NCBI GenBank assembly: GCA_020633975.1
Contig: JACKCR010000002.1
Coordinates: forward strand, 1,736,001-1,800,000
Direction of reading: 5' to 3'
DNA: 64,000 nucleotides
DNA from: Candidatus Eiseniibacteriota bacterium
GTDB lineage: Bacteria; Eisenbacteria; RBG-16-71-46; CAIMUX01
Shown here: positions 18,120-27,615 of the stretch, piece by piece
How positions within the stretch are numbered: position 1 is the first letter of the stretch
Layout: the number at the start of each line of letters is the position of its first letter
Program-made: the position numbers and the translations under genes
The notes under the pieces: generated by a model
Told to the model about the DNA's origin: nothing
What the model saw: the letters and a program-made list of their open reading frames with translations, nothing else
Database searches by the model: none

Positions 18120-18562
18120 GAAGACATGGAGTGTCTTGGGCCCGAACCGCGCTCTTCGCGCTCGCAGCCGTCGCCCTGTTCGCGCTCTCGGCCTGCGGAG
18201 GCGGATCCTACCTCCAGGTCAACCTGCTGCGCGACGCGACCCACGACAAACCGGTCTACGTCGGCCTCTATTTCCTGAGCCAGGAGTCGGCCGTCGACGG
18301 AGCCTCGATTCCGGATCTCATCGACAACCCCGACCAGTTCACCGACGGAGTCGTGGAGAGCCGCGTCGTACCCGTCTATCCCGGAGAGGTGAAGCCGATC
18401 ACGATGGAGAACTACGATCCCGCCATCCAGTGGATCGCCGTCGTCGCCGACTTCGGAAGTGACGCGGAATGCACGAGAGACAAGAAACCGATTCCGTCAG
18501 GATCCAAGTTCGCCCTCAACATCAAGGTCGAGGCGGACTGCATCGAACTCGAGATCAAGTAG
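18116..18562 (+). CDS. tssJ: T6SS outer-membrane lipoprotein TssJ-like
   Basis: Outer-membrane lipoprotein of the TssJ-L-M trans-envelope complex. The start at 18116 overlaps the preceding stop (ATGA) and gives 148 residues. The signal peptide ends in a lipobox with Cys27 (ALSAC). The mature part is a small beta-sandwich by pattern: LQVNLLRDATHDKPVYVGLYFLS, then VYPGEVKPITMEN and IAVVADFGS. This matches TssJ, which binds the periplasmic end of TssM. Its place directly before tssK, tssL and tssM supports the call. Confidence 0.88.
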   Translation: MRRHGVSWARTALFALAAVALFALSACGGGSYLQVNLLRDATHDKPVYVGLYFLSQESAVDGASIPDLIDNPDQFTDGVVESRVVPVYPGEVKPITMENYDPAIQWIAVVADFGSDAECTRDKKPIPSGSKFALNIKVEADCIELEIK

Positions 18563-18608
18563 TCCGTCGCGCGCACGCTGAGCGCCGCCACCACGTCAAG
18601 GAGCGACC

Positions 18609-19976
18609 ATGGCGCAGTACCATCGCATCCTCTGGAGCGAGGGGCTCTTCATCACCCCACAGCACTTCCAGCAGTGGGATCTGTTTCACGAGACGCAACT
18701 CGCGGAGCGGGTCGCAACGCAGTCGCCGTTTCCTTGGGGCGTCTTCTCGATCGACGTCGACCAGGAGAACCTGGCCCGCGGCACGTTCCGCCTCGTCGGA
18801 TTCCGGGGCGTGTTCCCGAGCGGCGCGATCGTCCACGTTCCACAGTTCGACTCGCCCCCCGAGAGCGTTCCGTTCGCCGACGACTTCGGAATCAAGGCGG
18901 ACTACCTCGACATCTACCTCAGCCTCCCGGTCCTCCGGGGCGGATGGCCGAACACGAAGCTCTCCGAGGACGCCCCGGGCGGCGAAGAGCTGCGCTTCCT
19001 CGCCCGCACGGTCAGCGTGCCGGACCAGAACACGGGTCGAGACGAGCGGGCGATCCAGCGCGCGGAACAGCACCTTCAGATCCTCCTCGGCACCTCGATG
19101 CGGGACAACTACGAGAGCCTTCACATCGCGCGCGTCCAGCGGAGTTCCACCGGCGAGTTCCAACTCGACGAAGGGTTCGTCCCGCCCCTCCTGGCCGTGG
19201 GCGGATCGCCTTTCCTCGTGAAGATGTGCCGCGGGATCCTGGAGCGCCTCTCCTCTCGCTCGAGCGAACTCGGCAGCCGGTTCACCGACGCCGGCGTCAA
19301 CGCCCGGGACATCACGAACGCGAACCTCCGGGCGTTCCTCCAGTTCTTCGCGATCAACGGAGCGCTCCCCCAGCTCGCACATCTCCGCGAGATCGGATCC
19401 CTCCATCCGGAAGTCTTCTACCGGATGTTCGCGTCGCTCGTGGGGCAGCTCTGTTCGTTCAATCCGACGAAGTTCCATCCGAGAGACGTGCCGGCCTACA
19501 ACCATCAGTCGCTCGGCACCGTGTTCAAGCAGCTCCAGTCGATGCTCGAGCAGCTGCTCGACATCCGGGAGGTTGCCCAGGGCTACGACGTCATCCCGCT
19601 CGCGGCGGGTACGGACGGCAGGTACACCGCGTCGATCCAGAAAGCGAGCCACCTCGAGCCGAACTCGGTGCTCATCCTCTCGATCGCGGGAGACGCGGTG
19701 CCCGAGTCGCTCCTCCTGTCCGGCATCACGCGGGTGATCGTCACGTCGCAGGAACGGGTGGACGAGCTGTTGGCGCGGAGCCTTCCCGGCCTTCCGCTGC
19801 GTCATCTGGCAGTGCCACCGCCGGCGATTCCGCGCAGCCACAACACGTACTACTTCCAGCTCGACAAAGCAGGGCCACACTGGGAAGCGATCCGGGAGTC
19901 CCATGGACTCGGACTCCAGATCCCCGGCGACCTGAGGACCATGCGCTTCGAGCTACTCGGACTGAGCGGCGCCTAG
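18609..19976 (+). CDS. tssK: Type VI secretion baseplate-membrane adaptor TssK
   Basis: Trimeric adaptor linking the baseplate to the TssL/TssM membrane complex, 455 residues. The N-terminus HRILWSEGLFITPQHFQQWDLFHE is the family signature. Other matching stretches are FADDFGIKADYLDIYLSLPV and the C-terminal receptor-like domain, ending HNTYYFQLDKAGPHWEAI. A GGAGCG ribosome site precedes the ATG. It sits 46 bases after tssJ. Confidence 0.95.
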   Translation: MAQYHRILWSEGLFITPQHFQQWDLFHETQLAERVATQSPFPWGVFSIDVDQENLARGTFRLVGFRGVFPSGAIVHVPQFDSPPESVPFADDFGIKADYLDIYLSLPVLRGGWPNTKLSEDAPGGEELRFLARTVSVPDQNTGRDERAIQRAEQHLQILLGTSMRDNYESLHIARVQRSSTGEFQLDEGFVPPLLAVGGSPFLVKMCRGILERLSSRSSELGSRFTDAGVNARDITNANLRAFLQFFAINGALPQLAHLREIGSLHPEVFYRMFASLVGQLCSFNPTKFHPRDVPAYNHQSLGTVFKQLQSMLEQLLDIREVAQGYDVIPLAAGTDGRYTASIQKASHLEPNSVLILSIAGDAVPESLLLSGITRVIVTSQERVDELLARSLPGLPLRHLAVPPPAIPRSHNTYYFQLDKAGPHWEAIRESHGLGLQIPGDLRTMRFELLGLSGA

Positions 19977-20040
19977 AAGCGCAGCACGAACGGCGCTCCA
20001 CAAGACCCGGACCGAACAGAGGATCACGGAGGATTCTGGT

Positions 20041-20736
20041 ATGAGCGACGCAGCCCAAACGATGGTGCCCGGAGCCGCGGTTCGCGGACGAGGCGCTTTG
20101 GCGAAGGCCGCAGGCCCGGTTCTCTCGATGCTCTTCGTCCTCCGGAGGACGAACGATCTCGACAGTCTGCGTGACGTGCAGGTCGCGGTCATCTCGCAGA
20201 TCGAGGAGTTCCGGCGGACGGCGCGAGACCTCGGCATCGGCAGCGGTGACATCGAAGACGCGACCTACGCGATCGCGGCGACGTTCGACGAGACGATGCT
20301 CACCCGCCAGTGGCAGGGACGCGAGTCCTGGCAGTCGCAGTCGCTCGCCCAGCGTTACTGCCAGAACGAGTTCGTCGGGCTCGGCTTCTACGACAAGCTG
20401 GCCCAGGTGCGGCGTTCGACCCCGCCGCGTCCGGACGTGACCGAGATCTTCTTCTACTGCCTCGTTGCCGGCTTCCAGGGCCGCCTGGTCGACAGTCCGA
20501 AGGAGCATGCAGACCTGGTCGACGAACTCGCGCGCGAGATCGCTCCGCCGGCGAAGGAGCTCGCCCCCAAGGCCTATGCGGAGAAGGGGCGGCTCGCTCC
20601 CTTCCGCCGCTTCCCCTGGGTGGCCGTGATCCTCTCCTGCCTCACCCTCCCCTTCCTGGTCTGGCTCGTCTCTTGGAGCGTGCTCGACGGTAGGGCCGCA
20701 AAGATCGTCGATCAGTTCCACCAGATCAGGTTCTAA
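20041..20736 (+). CDS. tssL: Type VI secretion membrane protein TssL (DotU family)
   Basis: Inner-membrane C-tail-anchored protein of the T6SS, DotU/IcmH family, 231 residues. The cytoplasmic hook domain shows ATYAIAATFDETMLTRQWQG, the typical 'yalaAllDE' motif, and FFYCLVAGFQGRLVD. One transmembrane helix lies near the C-terminus (about 201-222), with a short periplasmic tail. There is no peptidoglycan-binding OmpA-like extension. A GGAGGAT site lies upstream of the ATG. Confidence 0.95.
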   Translation: MSDAAQTMVPGAAVRGRGALAKAAGPVLSMLFVLRRTNDLDSLRDVQVAVISQIEEFRRTARDLGIGSGDIEDATYAIAATFDETMLTRQWQGRESWQSQSLAQRYCQNEFVGLGFYDKLAQVRRSTPPRPDVTEIFFYCLVAGFQGRLVDSPKEHADLVDELAREIAPPAKELAPKAYAEKGRLAPFRRFPWVAVILSCLTLPFLVWLVSWSVLDGRAAKIVDQFHQIRF

Positions 20737-20757
20737 GACCGAACCGGAGGTCCAGGG

Positions 20758-23700
20758 ATGTTCCTCAGTCTCTTCCTGCGTACGCTGCTCCCGTTCGGTC
20801 TGCCGATCGTGATGATCAGCGTCGTCTTGATGCTCGCACGCTCGAGGTTCCCCGTGCTCCAGCGGGTGCCGGTCTGGATGTACCTCGTTGCGATCGGGCT
20901 CATCCTCCTCATATGGGGGCTCGTCCTCTTCCTCAAGTGGCGGAAGGAGAAGGCAGACGCAGCTGCGATCGAAGCTGGAATCCTCGCCACGTCCGCGGCT
21001 CCGCAGGCGGATCTCGCTCCCGCGCGCCGCGCCGAGCTCGAGCAGCTCCAGAAGGGCATGTCGGAAGCGATCGCCGAACTCAAGGCCGGTCCCCAGGGGA
21101 AGAAGGCGCTCTACAACATCCCCTGGTACATGATCATCGGGCCGCCCGCGATCGGGAAGACGACGGCGATCCTCAACTCCGGGCTCAACTTCCCGAACAT
21201 GACCACCGCGAAGATGCTGCGCGGCCAGGGCGGCACGCGGAACTGCGACTGGTGGTTCAGCTCCGACGCAATCCTCCTGGATACGGCGGGACGCTACGCG
21301 CAGAGCTCGGACCGGAAGGAGACAGAAGGAGAGTGGTTCGGGTTCCTCGACCTCCTCAAGAAGCACCGGAAGAAGAACCCGCTCAACGGGCTCCTCGTCG
21401 GCTACAGCTTCGAGACGTTGATCGACGCGAACGACGACAAGCTCATCCACGACGCCCGCGAACTCCGCCAGCGGATCGACGAGACGATGAGCAAGATCGG
21501 ATGGACCTTCCCCGTCTACCTGCTCTTCACCAAAGCGGACCTCATCGCCGGATTCGCGGACTTCTTCGCCTCCCTCTCCCCCTCGGAGAGGAATCAGGTG
21601 CTGGGCGCGTCGTTCCCGATCCCGCTCCCGCACGGCCAGAATCCGGCCGCGATCTTCCTCGCCGAGTTCGACGACCTCGTCGGGAGGCTTCGCGAGTTCC
21701 GCGCGCGCCGTCTCGCCCGGAGCAGCACGGCCGAGGACTGGGGAAAGATCTTCATGTTCCCCGAGGAGTTCGCGGCCCTTCGTCCTCGTCTCCACCTCTT
21801 CCTCGAGACCCTGTTCGAGAAGAACCCGTTCAACGTCGACCAACCGCTCTTCCGAGGCGCCTACATCTCGAGCGGAAAGCAGATGGGAACCCCGCTGGAC
21901 CTCGTGGTCCGGAACATCCAAGGGATCCTGGGCGGCTACGGAGCGGCGGACGCGATGGAGCAGCAGCAGGAGAAGGAAGACGCCTACTTCGTTCGCGACC
22001 TCTTTGCCAAACTGCTGAAGAGCGACCAAGACGTCGCCCAGCGGTCGCGCTCCGGAGCGAACAAGTGGTTCCGTCTCCAGCTCGTACTCTCCGGGCTCGC
22101 CCTTCTCGCGGCCATCGTCGCCTCGACCTACGTGCTCGTCTCCTACTCCCGGCTCAGCCACCGGATGAGTAGTGCCCGACACGCGTTCGAGGCGTTCGAG
22201 CAGAACACCGGAGACCTCGCGCCCAACGTCGAAACGATCGACGAGCTGGACAAGCTGAGGGGGACGGTCGGCGGCAGCTGGCACGCTTGGCCGCTCTCGG
22301 TCGCCTCCAATGTGCGCGTGACCGGGAACGAACTCTACCTGGACGCACTGAGGGAGCGAGTTCTCACCCCGATCGAAGACGACGTCGCCGAGAGTCTCGA
22401 CGACTCGGCTGACCTCGACTCCGATGAGATCCGCCGTTCCCTCCGGGCCGAACTCCTCATGCTCCACCCGGACCAGCGCGGAAAGATCGGAGACGAGTCG
22501 GACCTCGCGAACGCGCTCTTCGACTTCCACGTCGACGGCGCCGCGGAAGACCCGGAGCGTAGGCCTGTCTTCGAGGAGATGTGCAAGGACTTCCTCGAGG
22601 CCGGGGAACCGATCCACGAGCCGGATGTGCGCGACCGCGTGGTCCGGAAGGGCGCGAGGGCCCTCCGCAACACACACACGGCCGAGGCCTTCTTCGACGG
22701 CATCGTCCTCGGAGCGAGCCGCGAGCACGAAGATCTCGATCTGACCATGCGGAGCATGGCCGGCGCGACCCAGGACATCCTCCAAACCGACGAGAAGATC
22801 CGGGCGGCGTTCACGAAGGCCGGTTGGTCCTCCTACGTCGGCGATCGGGTCGGAAACGTGCGGAGCGTGATCGAATCCGACAACAAGCTGATCGAGCTGG
22901 CCGGGGAGTCGCCTTCCGAGACGACCCCGAAGAAGGAAGACCTGGTCGAACTCTATGTCGACGCCTTCCCCTCCGAATGGGCGGACTTCCTCGAGTCGGT
23001 GAAGGTGAAGAGCTACACGAGCTGTGACGACGCGGACGACGACTTCAAGGAGCTCAAGTCGCGGAGGGGCTCGCCGATCGTCAAGGTGCTCGAGACTCTC
23101 GCCGAACAGGGTGACTTCGGACCTCTCAGCTCCGAAGTGGGGGCCGTGGAGCAGTCCGTCGCTCCGGTCATCCAGTTCATCAAGGCGAAGGGCGATGAAG
23201 ACACCCCCTTCGACGACTACCGGAAGTCACTCGACGACCTCCACGACGAGATCGCGGAGTGCGCGGAGAACCGGGACGAGTTCGAGTACGACACGAAGGC
23301 GAGCCGGAAGGCGAAGGAGAAGGTCGAGGACTTCGTCTCGGGGTACGAGGGCGACGACCTGCCCGATGCACTCCAGGAGTTCCTCGAAGGCCCGATCACC
23401 GAAGCGGACCGCCTCCTCTCCAAGGTCGAAGTGATCGTGAAGGCCGGCGCAGTCAACGACGCGTGGGAGAAGCAGGTCTACGACGACTACAAGTCGGGCA
23501 TCCAAGGCCACTACCCGTTCGGATCGGGAAGCTCCGCGTCGGTCAACGACATCGGCAAGGTGCTGCAGAACGGAGGCGGACTCGACTCGTTCGAGGCCGC
23601 GATGAACGACGAGAAGATAACGCCGTCCGCAGGCATCGCCGCCGCGCTCCGTGCCGCCGACGACATCCGACGGAACCTGGACATCCGCCCCGATCAACTC

Positions 23701-24132
23701 AGCGCCACGTTCAACGCGAAGCTCCTTCCCCCACAGACGATCAAGGGGCGCGGAGACGAGACGCTTCGCGTACTCGACCAGGTCGTCCTCACCGTGAACG
23801 GCAAGGAACTCACCGGACGTCCGGCCAACCGGGACGCGGACTTCCGTTGGTCGACGGACGCGGAAGACACCCGCTGTTCCCTCGTCCTCCGGCACACCAG
23901 TGCGAGCCGGGTCCTCGGCCAGGTCGAGAGCGAAGACAACGTGTGGAGCTGGTTCCGTCTCATCGACCAGGGTAAGGCGACACCCGACGGCGATGCCGTG
24001 ATCGTGACCTGGGAGTTCGAGGACATCGGTGTCGCGATCCCGGTACGGATCACGATGCGAAACGGCGGGGATTGCCCGTTCGTCGGCGGATCGAAGTTCC
24101 GCCGGTTCAGCCTCCCAGCGACCGCGAACTAG
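20758..24132 (+). CDS. tssM: Type VI secretion membrane protein TssM (IcmF family)
   Basis: Large inner-membrane scaffold of the T6SS, 1124 residues. Two N-terminal helices (about 5-27 and 38-60) are followed by a cytoplasmic domain with Walker A GPPAIGKT (128-135) and the DTAGRYA motif. A third helix lies at about 440-463, and a long periplasmic part reaches to the C-terminus, where TssM contacts TssJ. The Walker motif is intact, so nucleotide binding is possible. It starts 21 bases after tssL with GGAGG upstream. Confidence 0.95.
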   Translation: MFLSLFLRTLLPFGLPIVMISVVLMLARSRFPVLQRVPVWMYLVAIGLILLIWGLVLFLKWRKEKADAAAIEAGILATSAAPQADLAPARRAELEQLQKGMSEAIAELKAGPQGKKALYNIPWYMIIGPPAIGKTTAILNSGLNFPNMTTAKMLRGQGGTRNCDWWFSSDAILLDTAGRYAQSSDRKETEGEWFGFLDLLKKHRKKNPLNGLLVGYSFETLIDANDDKLIHDARELRQRIDETMSKIGWTFPVYLLFTKADLIAGFADFFASLSPSERNQVLGASFPIPLPHGQNPAAIFLAEFDDLVGRLREFRARRLARSSTAEDWGKIFMFPEEFAALRPRLHLFLETLFEKNPFNVDQPLFRGAYISSGKQMGTPLDLVVRNIQGILGGYGAADAMEQQQEKEDAYFVRDLFAKLLKSDQDVAQRSRSGANKWFRLQLVLSGLALLAAIVASTYVLVSYSRLSHRMSSARHAFEAFEQNTGDLAPNVETIDELDKLRGTVGGSWHAWPLSVASNVRVTGNELYLDALRERVLTPIEDDVAESLDDSADLDSDEIRRSLRAELLMLHPDQRGKIGDESDLANALFDFHVDGAAEDPERRPVFEEMCKDFLEAGEPIHEPDVRDRVVRKGARALRNTHTAEAFFDGIVLGASREHEDLDLTMRSMAGATQDILQTDEKIRAAFTKAGWSSYVGDRVGNVRSVIESDNKLIELAGESPSETTPKKEDLVELYVDAFPSEWADFLESVKVKSYTSCDDADDDFKELKSRRGSPIVKVLETLAEQGDFGPLSSEVGAVEQSVAPVIQFIKAKGDEDTPFDDYRKSLDDLHDEIAECAENRDEFEYDTKASRKAKEKVEDFVSGYEGDDLPDALQEFLEGPITEADRLLSKVEVIVKAGAVNDAWEKQVYDDYKSGIQGHYPFGSGSSASVNDIGKVLQNGGGLDSFEAAMNDEKITPSAGIAAALRAADDIRRNLDIRPDQLSATFNAKLLPPQTIKGRGDETLRVLDQVVLTVNGKELTGRPANRDADFRWSTDAEDTRCSLVLRHTSASRVLGQVESEDNVWSWFRLIDQGKATPDGDAVIVTWEFEDIGVAIPVRITMRNGGDCPFVGGSKFRRFSLPATAN

Positions 24133-24188
24133 AGACGACGAACCAGGGACGACCGGCAGGGAACGTGGGCTCCGAAGGAGGATCCGGC

Positions 24189-25196
24189 GTGAGGCTCGAC
24201 TCGAATCGATTCGGCTGCTTCGGCAAGCTCCCGGTGAGCCGGGAGTTCCTCGTCGACGGCGCGGGAGAGTTGGCCCGGAGCGGTTTCGACGATTGGATGG
24301 CGGAGGGCCTCGGCCTCGCCAAGATGAACGCCGGGAACGAGCGGTTCCGTAGCCTCGCTCTCGGCTTCTCCCCCATCCGCTTCGTCTGGTCGATGCCCGA
24401 GGGAACCCGGGCCGCGGCCGGAGTCCTCGTGCCGAGTGAGGACGGCGCGGGTCGGATCCACCCGTTCTCCGTCTTTGCCTGGATCGACCGGGCGGAAAGC
24501 GCTCCGGACGATCCGACCCACCCGCTCTTCGTCCGTGCGGTCCACGACTACCTCGACCGGCTCCTGGCCGAGTGCCGCGCGGCGACGGACCCCGCCGCGG
24601 TGCTTCAGGTGGTACGGACCGCCACCCTCGACTTCGAACGTTCCGCGCACGATGAGTACGCGGCGTTCATCCGGACCCGGTCACTCGACGCGCTCTTTCG
24701 CGAACTCGACGCGTCGCTCCAGGTGCCCGGGCTGGTCGGGTCGCTTCGCGAGCAGCTCGTACAGGCGCTCCACGAGAGCGTGAGCTACCTGCGCGGTCGG
24801 CCCCCGATCGACATCCGTCTGGGGATCCGGTGCCCCCTCGCCCCTAGCTTCGGCGCGACGCATCAGGTGTGCGTCTGGATCGACCTGATCCGCCGGATGT
24901 TCGGCTCCGCGGTTCCCGGGCCGTGCAGCTTCTGGCCGCACCCGGGCCTGGCCGACTCGCCTGGTGGGACGCGTCCCCCCGTACTCACTCCGGGATCGTT
25001 CCACTTCTTCTTCTCGCGGCCGAGTTCGGCGCAGTGGATTTCGCTCTTCGATCCAGACGCGAGCCTCGAGACGATCAGTGCGATCGAGCAGCCGTACGCC
25101 GGGGACCCGGGCGACCGGATGGCCCCTGCCCTCAGGACCATCATGCGGACGCCGACCGCGACGCTGTCGGACCTCCTCGAGCGCGCCCGCGGCTGA
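24189..25196 (+). CDS. tagF: T6SS regulatory protein TagF (ImpM family)
   Basis: TagF/ImpM-family protein. In Pseudomonas TagF represses T6SS assembly post-translationally by binding Fha1. The GTG at 24189 is taken as start because AAGGAGGAT lies about seven bases before it, giving VRLDSNRFGCFGKLPVSREF; the frame stays open further up without support. The family N-terminus GCFGKLPVSREFL, then FDDWM and the R-F-V-W-S-M-P block, are visible. The length of 335 residues is somewhat over the usual TagF domain, leaving a less conserved C-terminal half. The 212 bases after it hold the kinase promoter region. Confidence 0.9.
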   Translation: MRLDSNRFGCFGKLPVSREFLVDGAGELARSGFDDWMAEGLGLAKMNAGNERFRSLALGFSPIRFVWSMPEGTRAAAGVLVPSEDGAGRIHPFSVFAWIDRAESAPDDPTHPLFVRAVHDYLDRLLAECRAATDPAAVLQVVRTATLDFERSAHDEYAAFIRTRSLDALFRELDASLQVPGLVGSLREQLVQALHESVSYLRGRPPIDIRLGIRCPLAPSFGATHQVCVWIDLIRRMFGSAVPGPCSFWPHPGLADSPGGTRPPVLTPGSFHFFFSRPSSAQWISLFDPDASLETISAIEQPYAGDPGDRMAPALRTIMRTPTATLSDLLERARG

Positions 25197-25314
25197 CCGG
25201 AGCCTGGGCGGGGCCGGCACCGGAGAGCCAGGCGAAGCACGGACAGGCGAAGCGAGCGCCGGAGCGCGGGCCGCACGCAACGGCCCACGCAAGCCACCCG
25301 TTCGCGCCGTCGAC

Positions 25315-25343
25315 TTGACACTCCCCGCGGGAAGGCCGATCGT
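25315..25343 (+). promoter_or_regulatory. Candidate promoter of the PpkA-like kinase
   Basis: A consensus -35 TTGACA (25315-25320) with a 17-base spacer and a poor -10 GATCGT (25338-25343), about 65 bases before the GTG start. The same TTGACACTCC string recurs before the beta-barrel gene at 62004. Confidence 0.35.
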
Positions 25344-25408
25344 CCCTCGGAAGGTCTCGGGCGAAGAAGACGCGCCACAGTGAGCAATTCAGGCAGCACG
25401 GGGGACGA

Positions 25409-27565
25409 GTGCAGCTTCCCAATCGGCTCGGCGGATTCGAACTGACACAGCGCCTCGGCTCCGGCGCGATGGGCACGGTCTACTCCGCGATCCAGAGCGC
25501 GCTCGGTCGGCGGGTGGTAGTCAAGACCCTCCATCCGCACCTGATGGAGGATCCGGACCTCATCGCGCGCTTCCATCGCGAAGCCCGCCACGCGGCCGCG
25601 CTCCAGCACCCGAACACGGTCCAGGTCTACGACTTCGGTCGCGACGGCGACATCCACTACATCGCGATGGAGTTCGTCGACGGCCTCGACCTCAAGCAGA
25701 TCCTCTCGGTCTTGGGCCCGTTCCCGAGCGAGGTCGTGACGCTCGTCCTACGAGATATCTGCCGCGGAATGGAAGCGGCGCACGGACGGGACCTCGTCCA
25801 CCGCGACATCAAGCCGGCGAACCTGATGATCACGCGCAGCGGCGTGGTCAAGGTGATGGACTTCGGTCTCGCCCGCGAGACGGCGGAGAGCAGCACCCTC
25901 ACCCGCCACGGCTCCGTGATGGGTTCGGCCGCCTACATGTCGCCCGAACAAGCGCAGGGACTCCCGGTCGATCACCGCACCGACGTCTTCTCCACCGGGC
26001 TCGTCGGGTACGAGATCGCGAGCAACGTGCGCGCGTTCCCCGGCGAGAACTACGCCGCCGTACTCCGCGCGGTCGTCTTCGATGCGATGGAGCCGCTGGA
26101 GCGTCACCGCGACGGTCTCCCGCAGGAGCTCTACGACGTCATCCGCTCGATGACGATGAAGGAACTGGGCGACCGCTGTCCGTCGATGTCGGCCGCGCGA
26201 GACGCTCTCGAGTCGCTCGCGCAACGCCTCGGCCTCCGCGGCGAGGACAGGATCCTGGCCGACTTCGTCCGCCGAGCCGACGAAGCCCGAGGACGGTCCG
26301 AAGCGACACCCCCGAAGCCCGCGGGAGGCGGCGCGACCATGGTCGCCCCCGGGACGAGAGCCGGCGCGGACGCCACGGAGATGGCTCCCGGCACGGGTTC
26401 CCACGCCGACGCCACCGAGGTCGCCCAGGGGACGCAGGCGGGAGGGGACGCCACAGCGTTCGCCCCGGGCACGGGCGCGGGAGCGCCCCATCCCGGCACC
26501 AGCGCATCGGGTGGACCCAGCGGGTCCGGCCCCGTCCCTCCTGCCGGCACGAGTTCGGGAGGCTCTCCCCCCAAGCCAACCGGAAGCGCCACGGGGGGTT
26601 CCGGCCCCGGCAGCCCACCTCCAGAGTCCACAGGCGGAGGCTCCGCATCGGGCGCAGGCTCCGGGTCGGCACGAGGTTCTGGTTCCGCCGGAGGCTCAGG
26701 TTCGGGCGGATTCCCCCGCCCACTCCTCTGGGTCCTGGTCGCCGTGGTGGTCGGAGTTGCGGGCTTTTTTGGCTGGAACGCAACTCGGAAGGCGCCCGAG
26801 CCGATACGTAACCCGGCTGCGTGTTGCTTCGAGGACGGAACCTGCAGGCTCCTCACGGAGTCCGAGTGTTCGGCTGCAGGAGGGACGTCCGACGCGGCCG
26901 AAACGTGTGACCCGAACCCGTGCGCCCAGCCCGTCGGGGCCTGCTGCCTCGGGAACGGAACCTGTCGGGAGTTGACCGAGGAGGAATGCGAACGAAGAGA
27001 CGGCGAGTTCCAGGGGATCGGGAAGAGCTGTGACGAAGTGACCTGCGAGACGCCGGAAGGTGCCTGCTGCTTCGACGACGGTAGCTGCCATGTGTTGGCG
27101 GAAGACCGTTGCGGTCGCGAAGACGGCGCGTTCCAGGGCGTGGACACTTCGTGCGAGCCCAACCCGTGCGCACAGCCGGAACCGACCGGCGCCTGCTGCC
27201 GGGGCGAGACGTGCACGATCGAGACGAAAGCGTCCTGCACCCAAGGCGGCGGAAGGTACCAGGGCGACGAGACGGCATGCCGTCCGACGACCTGCGCATC
27301 TGCCCCCGTGGAGCCGAAGTCGGCGACGTTCACGATCGCAACGGCTCCCTGGATGATGGTCTCGGTGGATGGAGGTGACTTCCACGACAACGAGAAGCGG
27401 AAGTTCCGACAGGTGCTCACGTTCGGACGCCACCGGTTCCGGGTCGTGAACAGCGAAGCCCAGATCGACACGACGTTCACCGTCGACGTCGCAAAGGGGG
27501 ATCCCGGAACGATCCTTCTCGACATGTTGCGGTGCCGGTGCGTGCGGAAGTTGAACGAGGACTAG
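25409..27565 (+). CDS. ppkA: Transmembrane Ser/Thr kinase, PpkA-like, with Cys-repeat ectodomain
   Basis: Hanks-type kinase of 718 residues. The kinase domain (about 8-275) is complete: Gly loop LGSGAMGTVY, Lys39, HRDIKPAN with Asp133, DFG Asp151, and APE-like MSPE. A linker (about 300-435) is first Thr-rich (four AT-x-x-A-x-GT units), then Gly/Ser/Pro-rich. One membrane helix lies at about 438-456. The periplasmic part has four Cys repeats (about 469-629) and a final small beta domain (about 638-718) with PEGA-like character. In T6SS loci such kinases phosphorylate the FHA protein in response to an envelope signal. No PppA phosphatase gene is visible. GTG start. Confidence 0.9.
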   Translation: MQLPNRLGGFELTQRLGSGAMGTVYSAIQSALGRRVVVKTLHPHLMEDPDLIARFHREARHAAALQHPNTVQVYDFGRDGDIHYIAMEFVDGLDLKQILSVLGPFPSEVVTLVLRDICRGMEAAHGRDLVHRDIKPANLMITRSGVVKVMDFGLARETAESSTLTRHGSVMGSAAYMSPEQAQGLPVDHRTDVFSTGLVGYEIASNVRAFPGENYAAVLRAVVFDAMEPLERHRDGLPQELYDVIRSMTMKELGDRCPSMSAARDALESLAQRLGLRGEDRILADFVRRADEARGRSEATPPKPAGGGATMVAPGTRAGADATEMAPGTGSHADATEVAQGTQAGGDATAFAPGTGAGAPHPGTSASGGPSGSGPVPPAGTSSGGSPPKPTGSATGGSGPGSPPPESTGGGSASGAGSGSARGSGSAGGSGSGGFPRPLLWVLVAVVVGVAGFFGWNATRKAPEPIRNPAACCFEDGTCRLLTESECSAAGGTSDAAETCDPNPCAQPVGACCLGNGTCRELTEEECERRDGEFQGIGKSCDEVTCETPEGACCFDDGSCHVLAEDRCGREDGAFQGVDTSCEPNPCAQPEPTGACCRGETCTIETKASCTQGGGRYQGDETACRPTTCASAPVEPKSATFTIATAPWMMVSVDGGDFHDNEKRKFRQVLTFGRHRFRVVNSEAQIDTTFTVDVAKGDPGTILLDMLRCRCVRKLNED
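26330..26473 (+). repeat. Thr-containing repeats in the kinase linker
   Basis: Four degenerate units of about 14-16 residues, each with the pattern AT-x-x-A-x-GT (ATMVAPGT, ATEMAPGT, ATEVAQGT, ATAFAPGT), on the cytoplasmic side of the membrane helix. Their spacing and repeated Thr suggest autophosphorylation sites for FHA docking (inference). Confidence 0.7.
26813..27295 (+). repeat. Four Cys-rich GACC repeats in the kinase ectodomain
   Basis: Four units of about 37-40 residues at 469-505, 510-546, 551-587 and 594-629 share the pattern A-C-C-x3-G-x-C-x2-L-T-E-x2-C, then G-x-F-Q-G, then two further Cys. Six cysteines per unit imply disulphide-bonded modules outside the cytoplasm. The first unit is the most diverged in its centre. 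Confidence 0.85.
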
Positions 27566-27615
27566 CAGGACTCTTCGGACGCCAAGAAGAAGGCCCAGAA
27601 CGGACGGAGATGAAC

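Noticed and set aside
19741-22785. 1014-codon leftward frame across tssK-tssL-tssM
   Set aside because: Composition is charged and repetitive, as expected for antisense of GC-rich coding DNA; the rightward Tss genes are certain.
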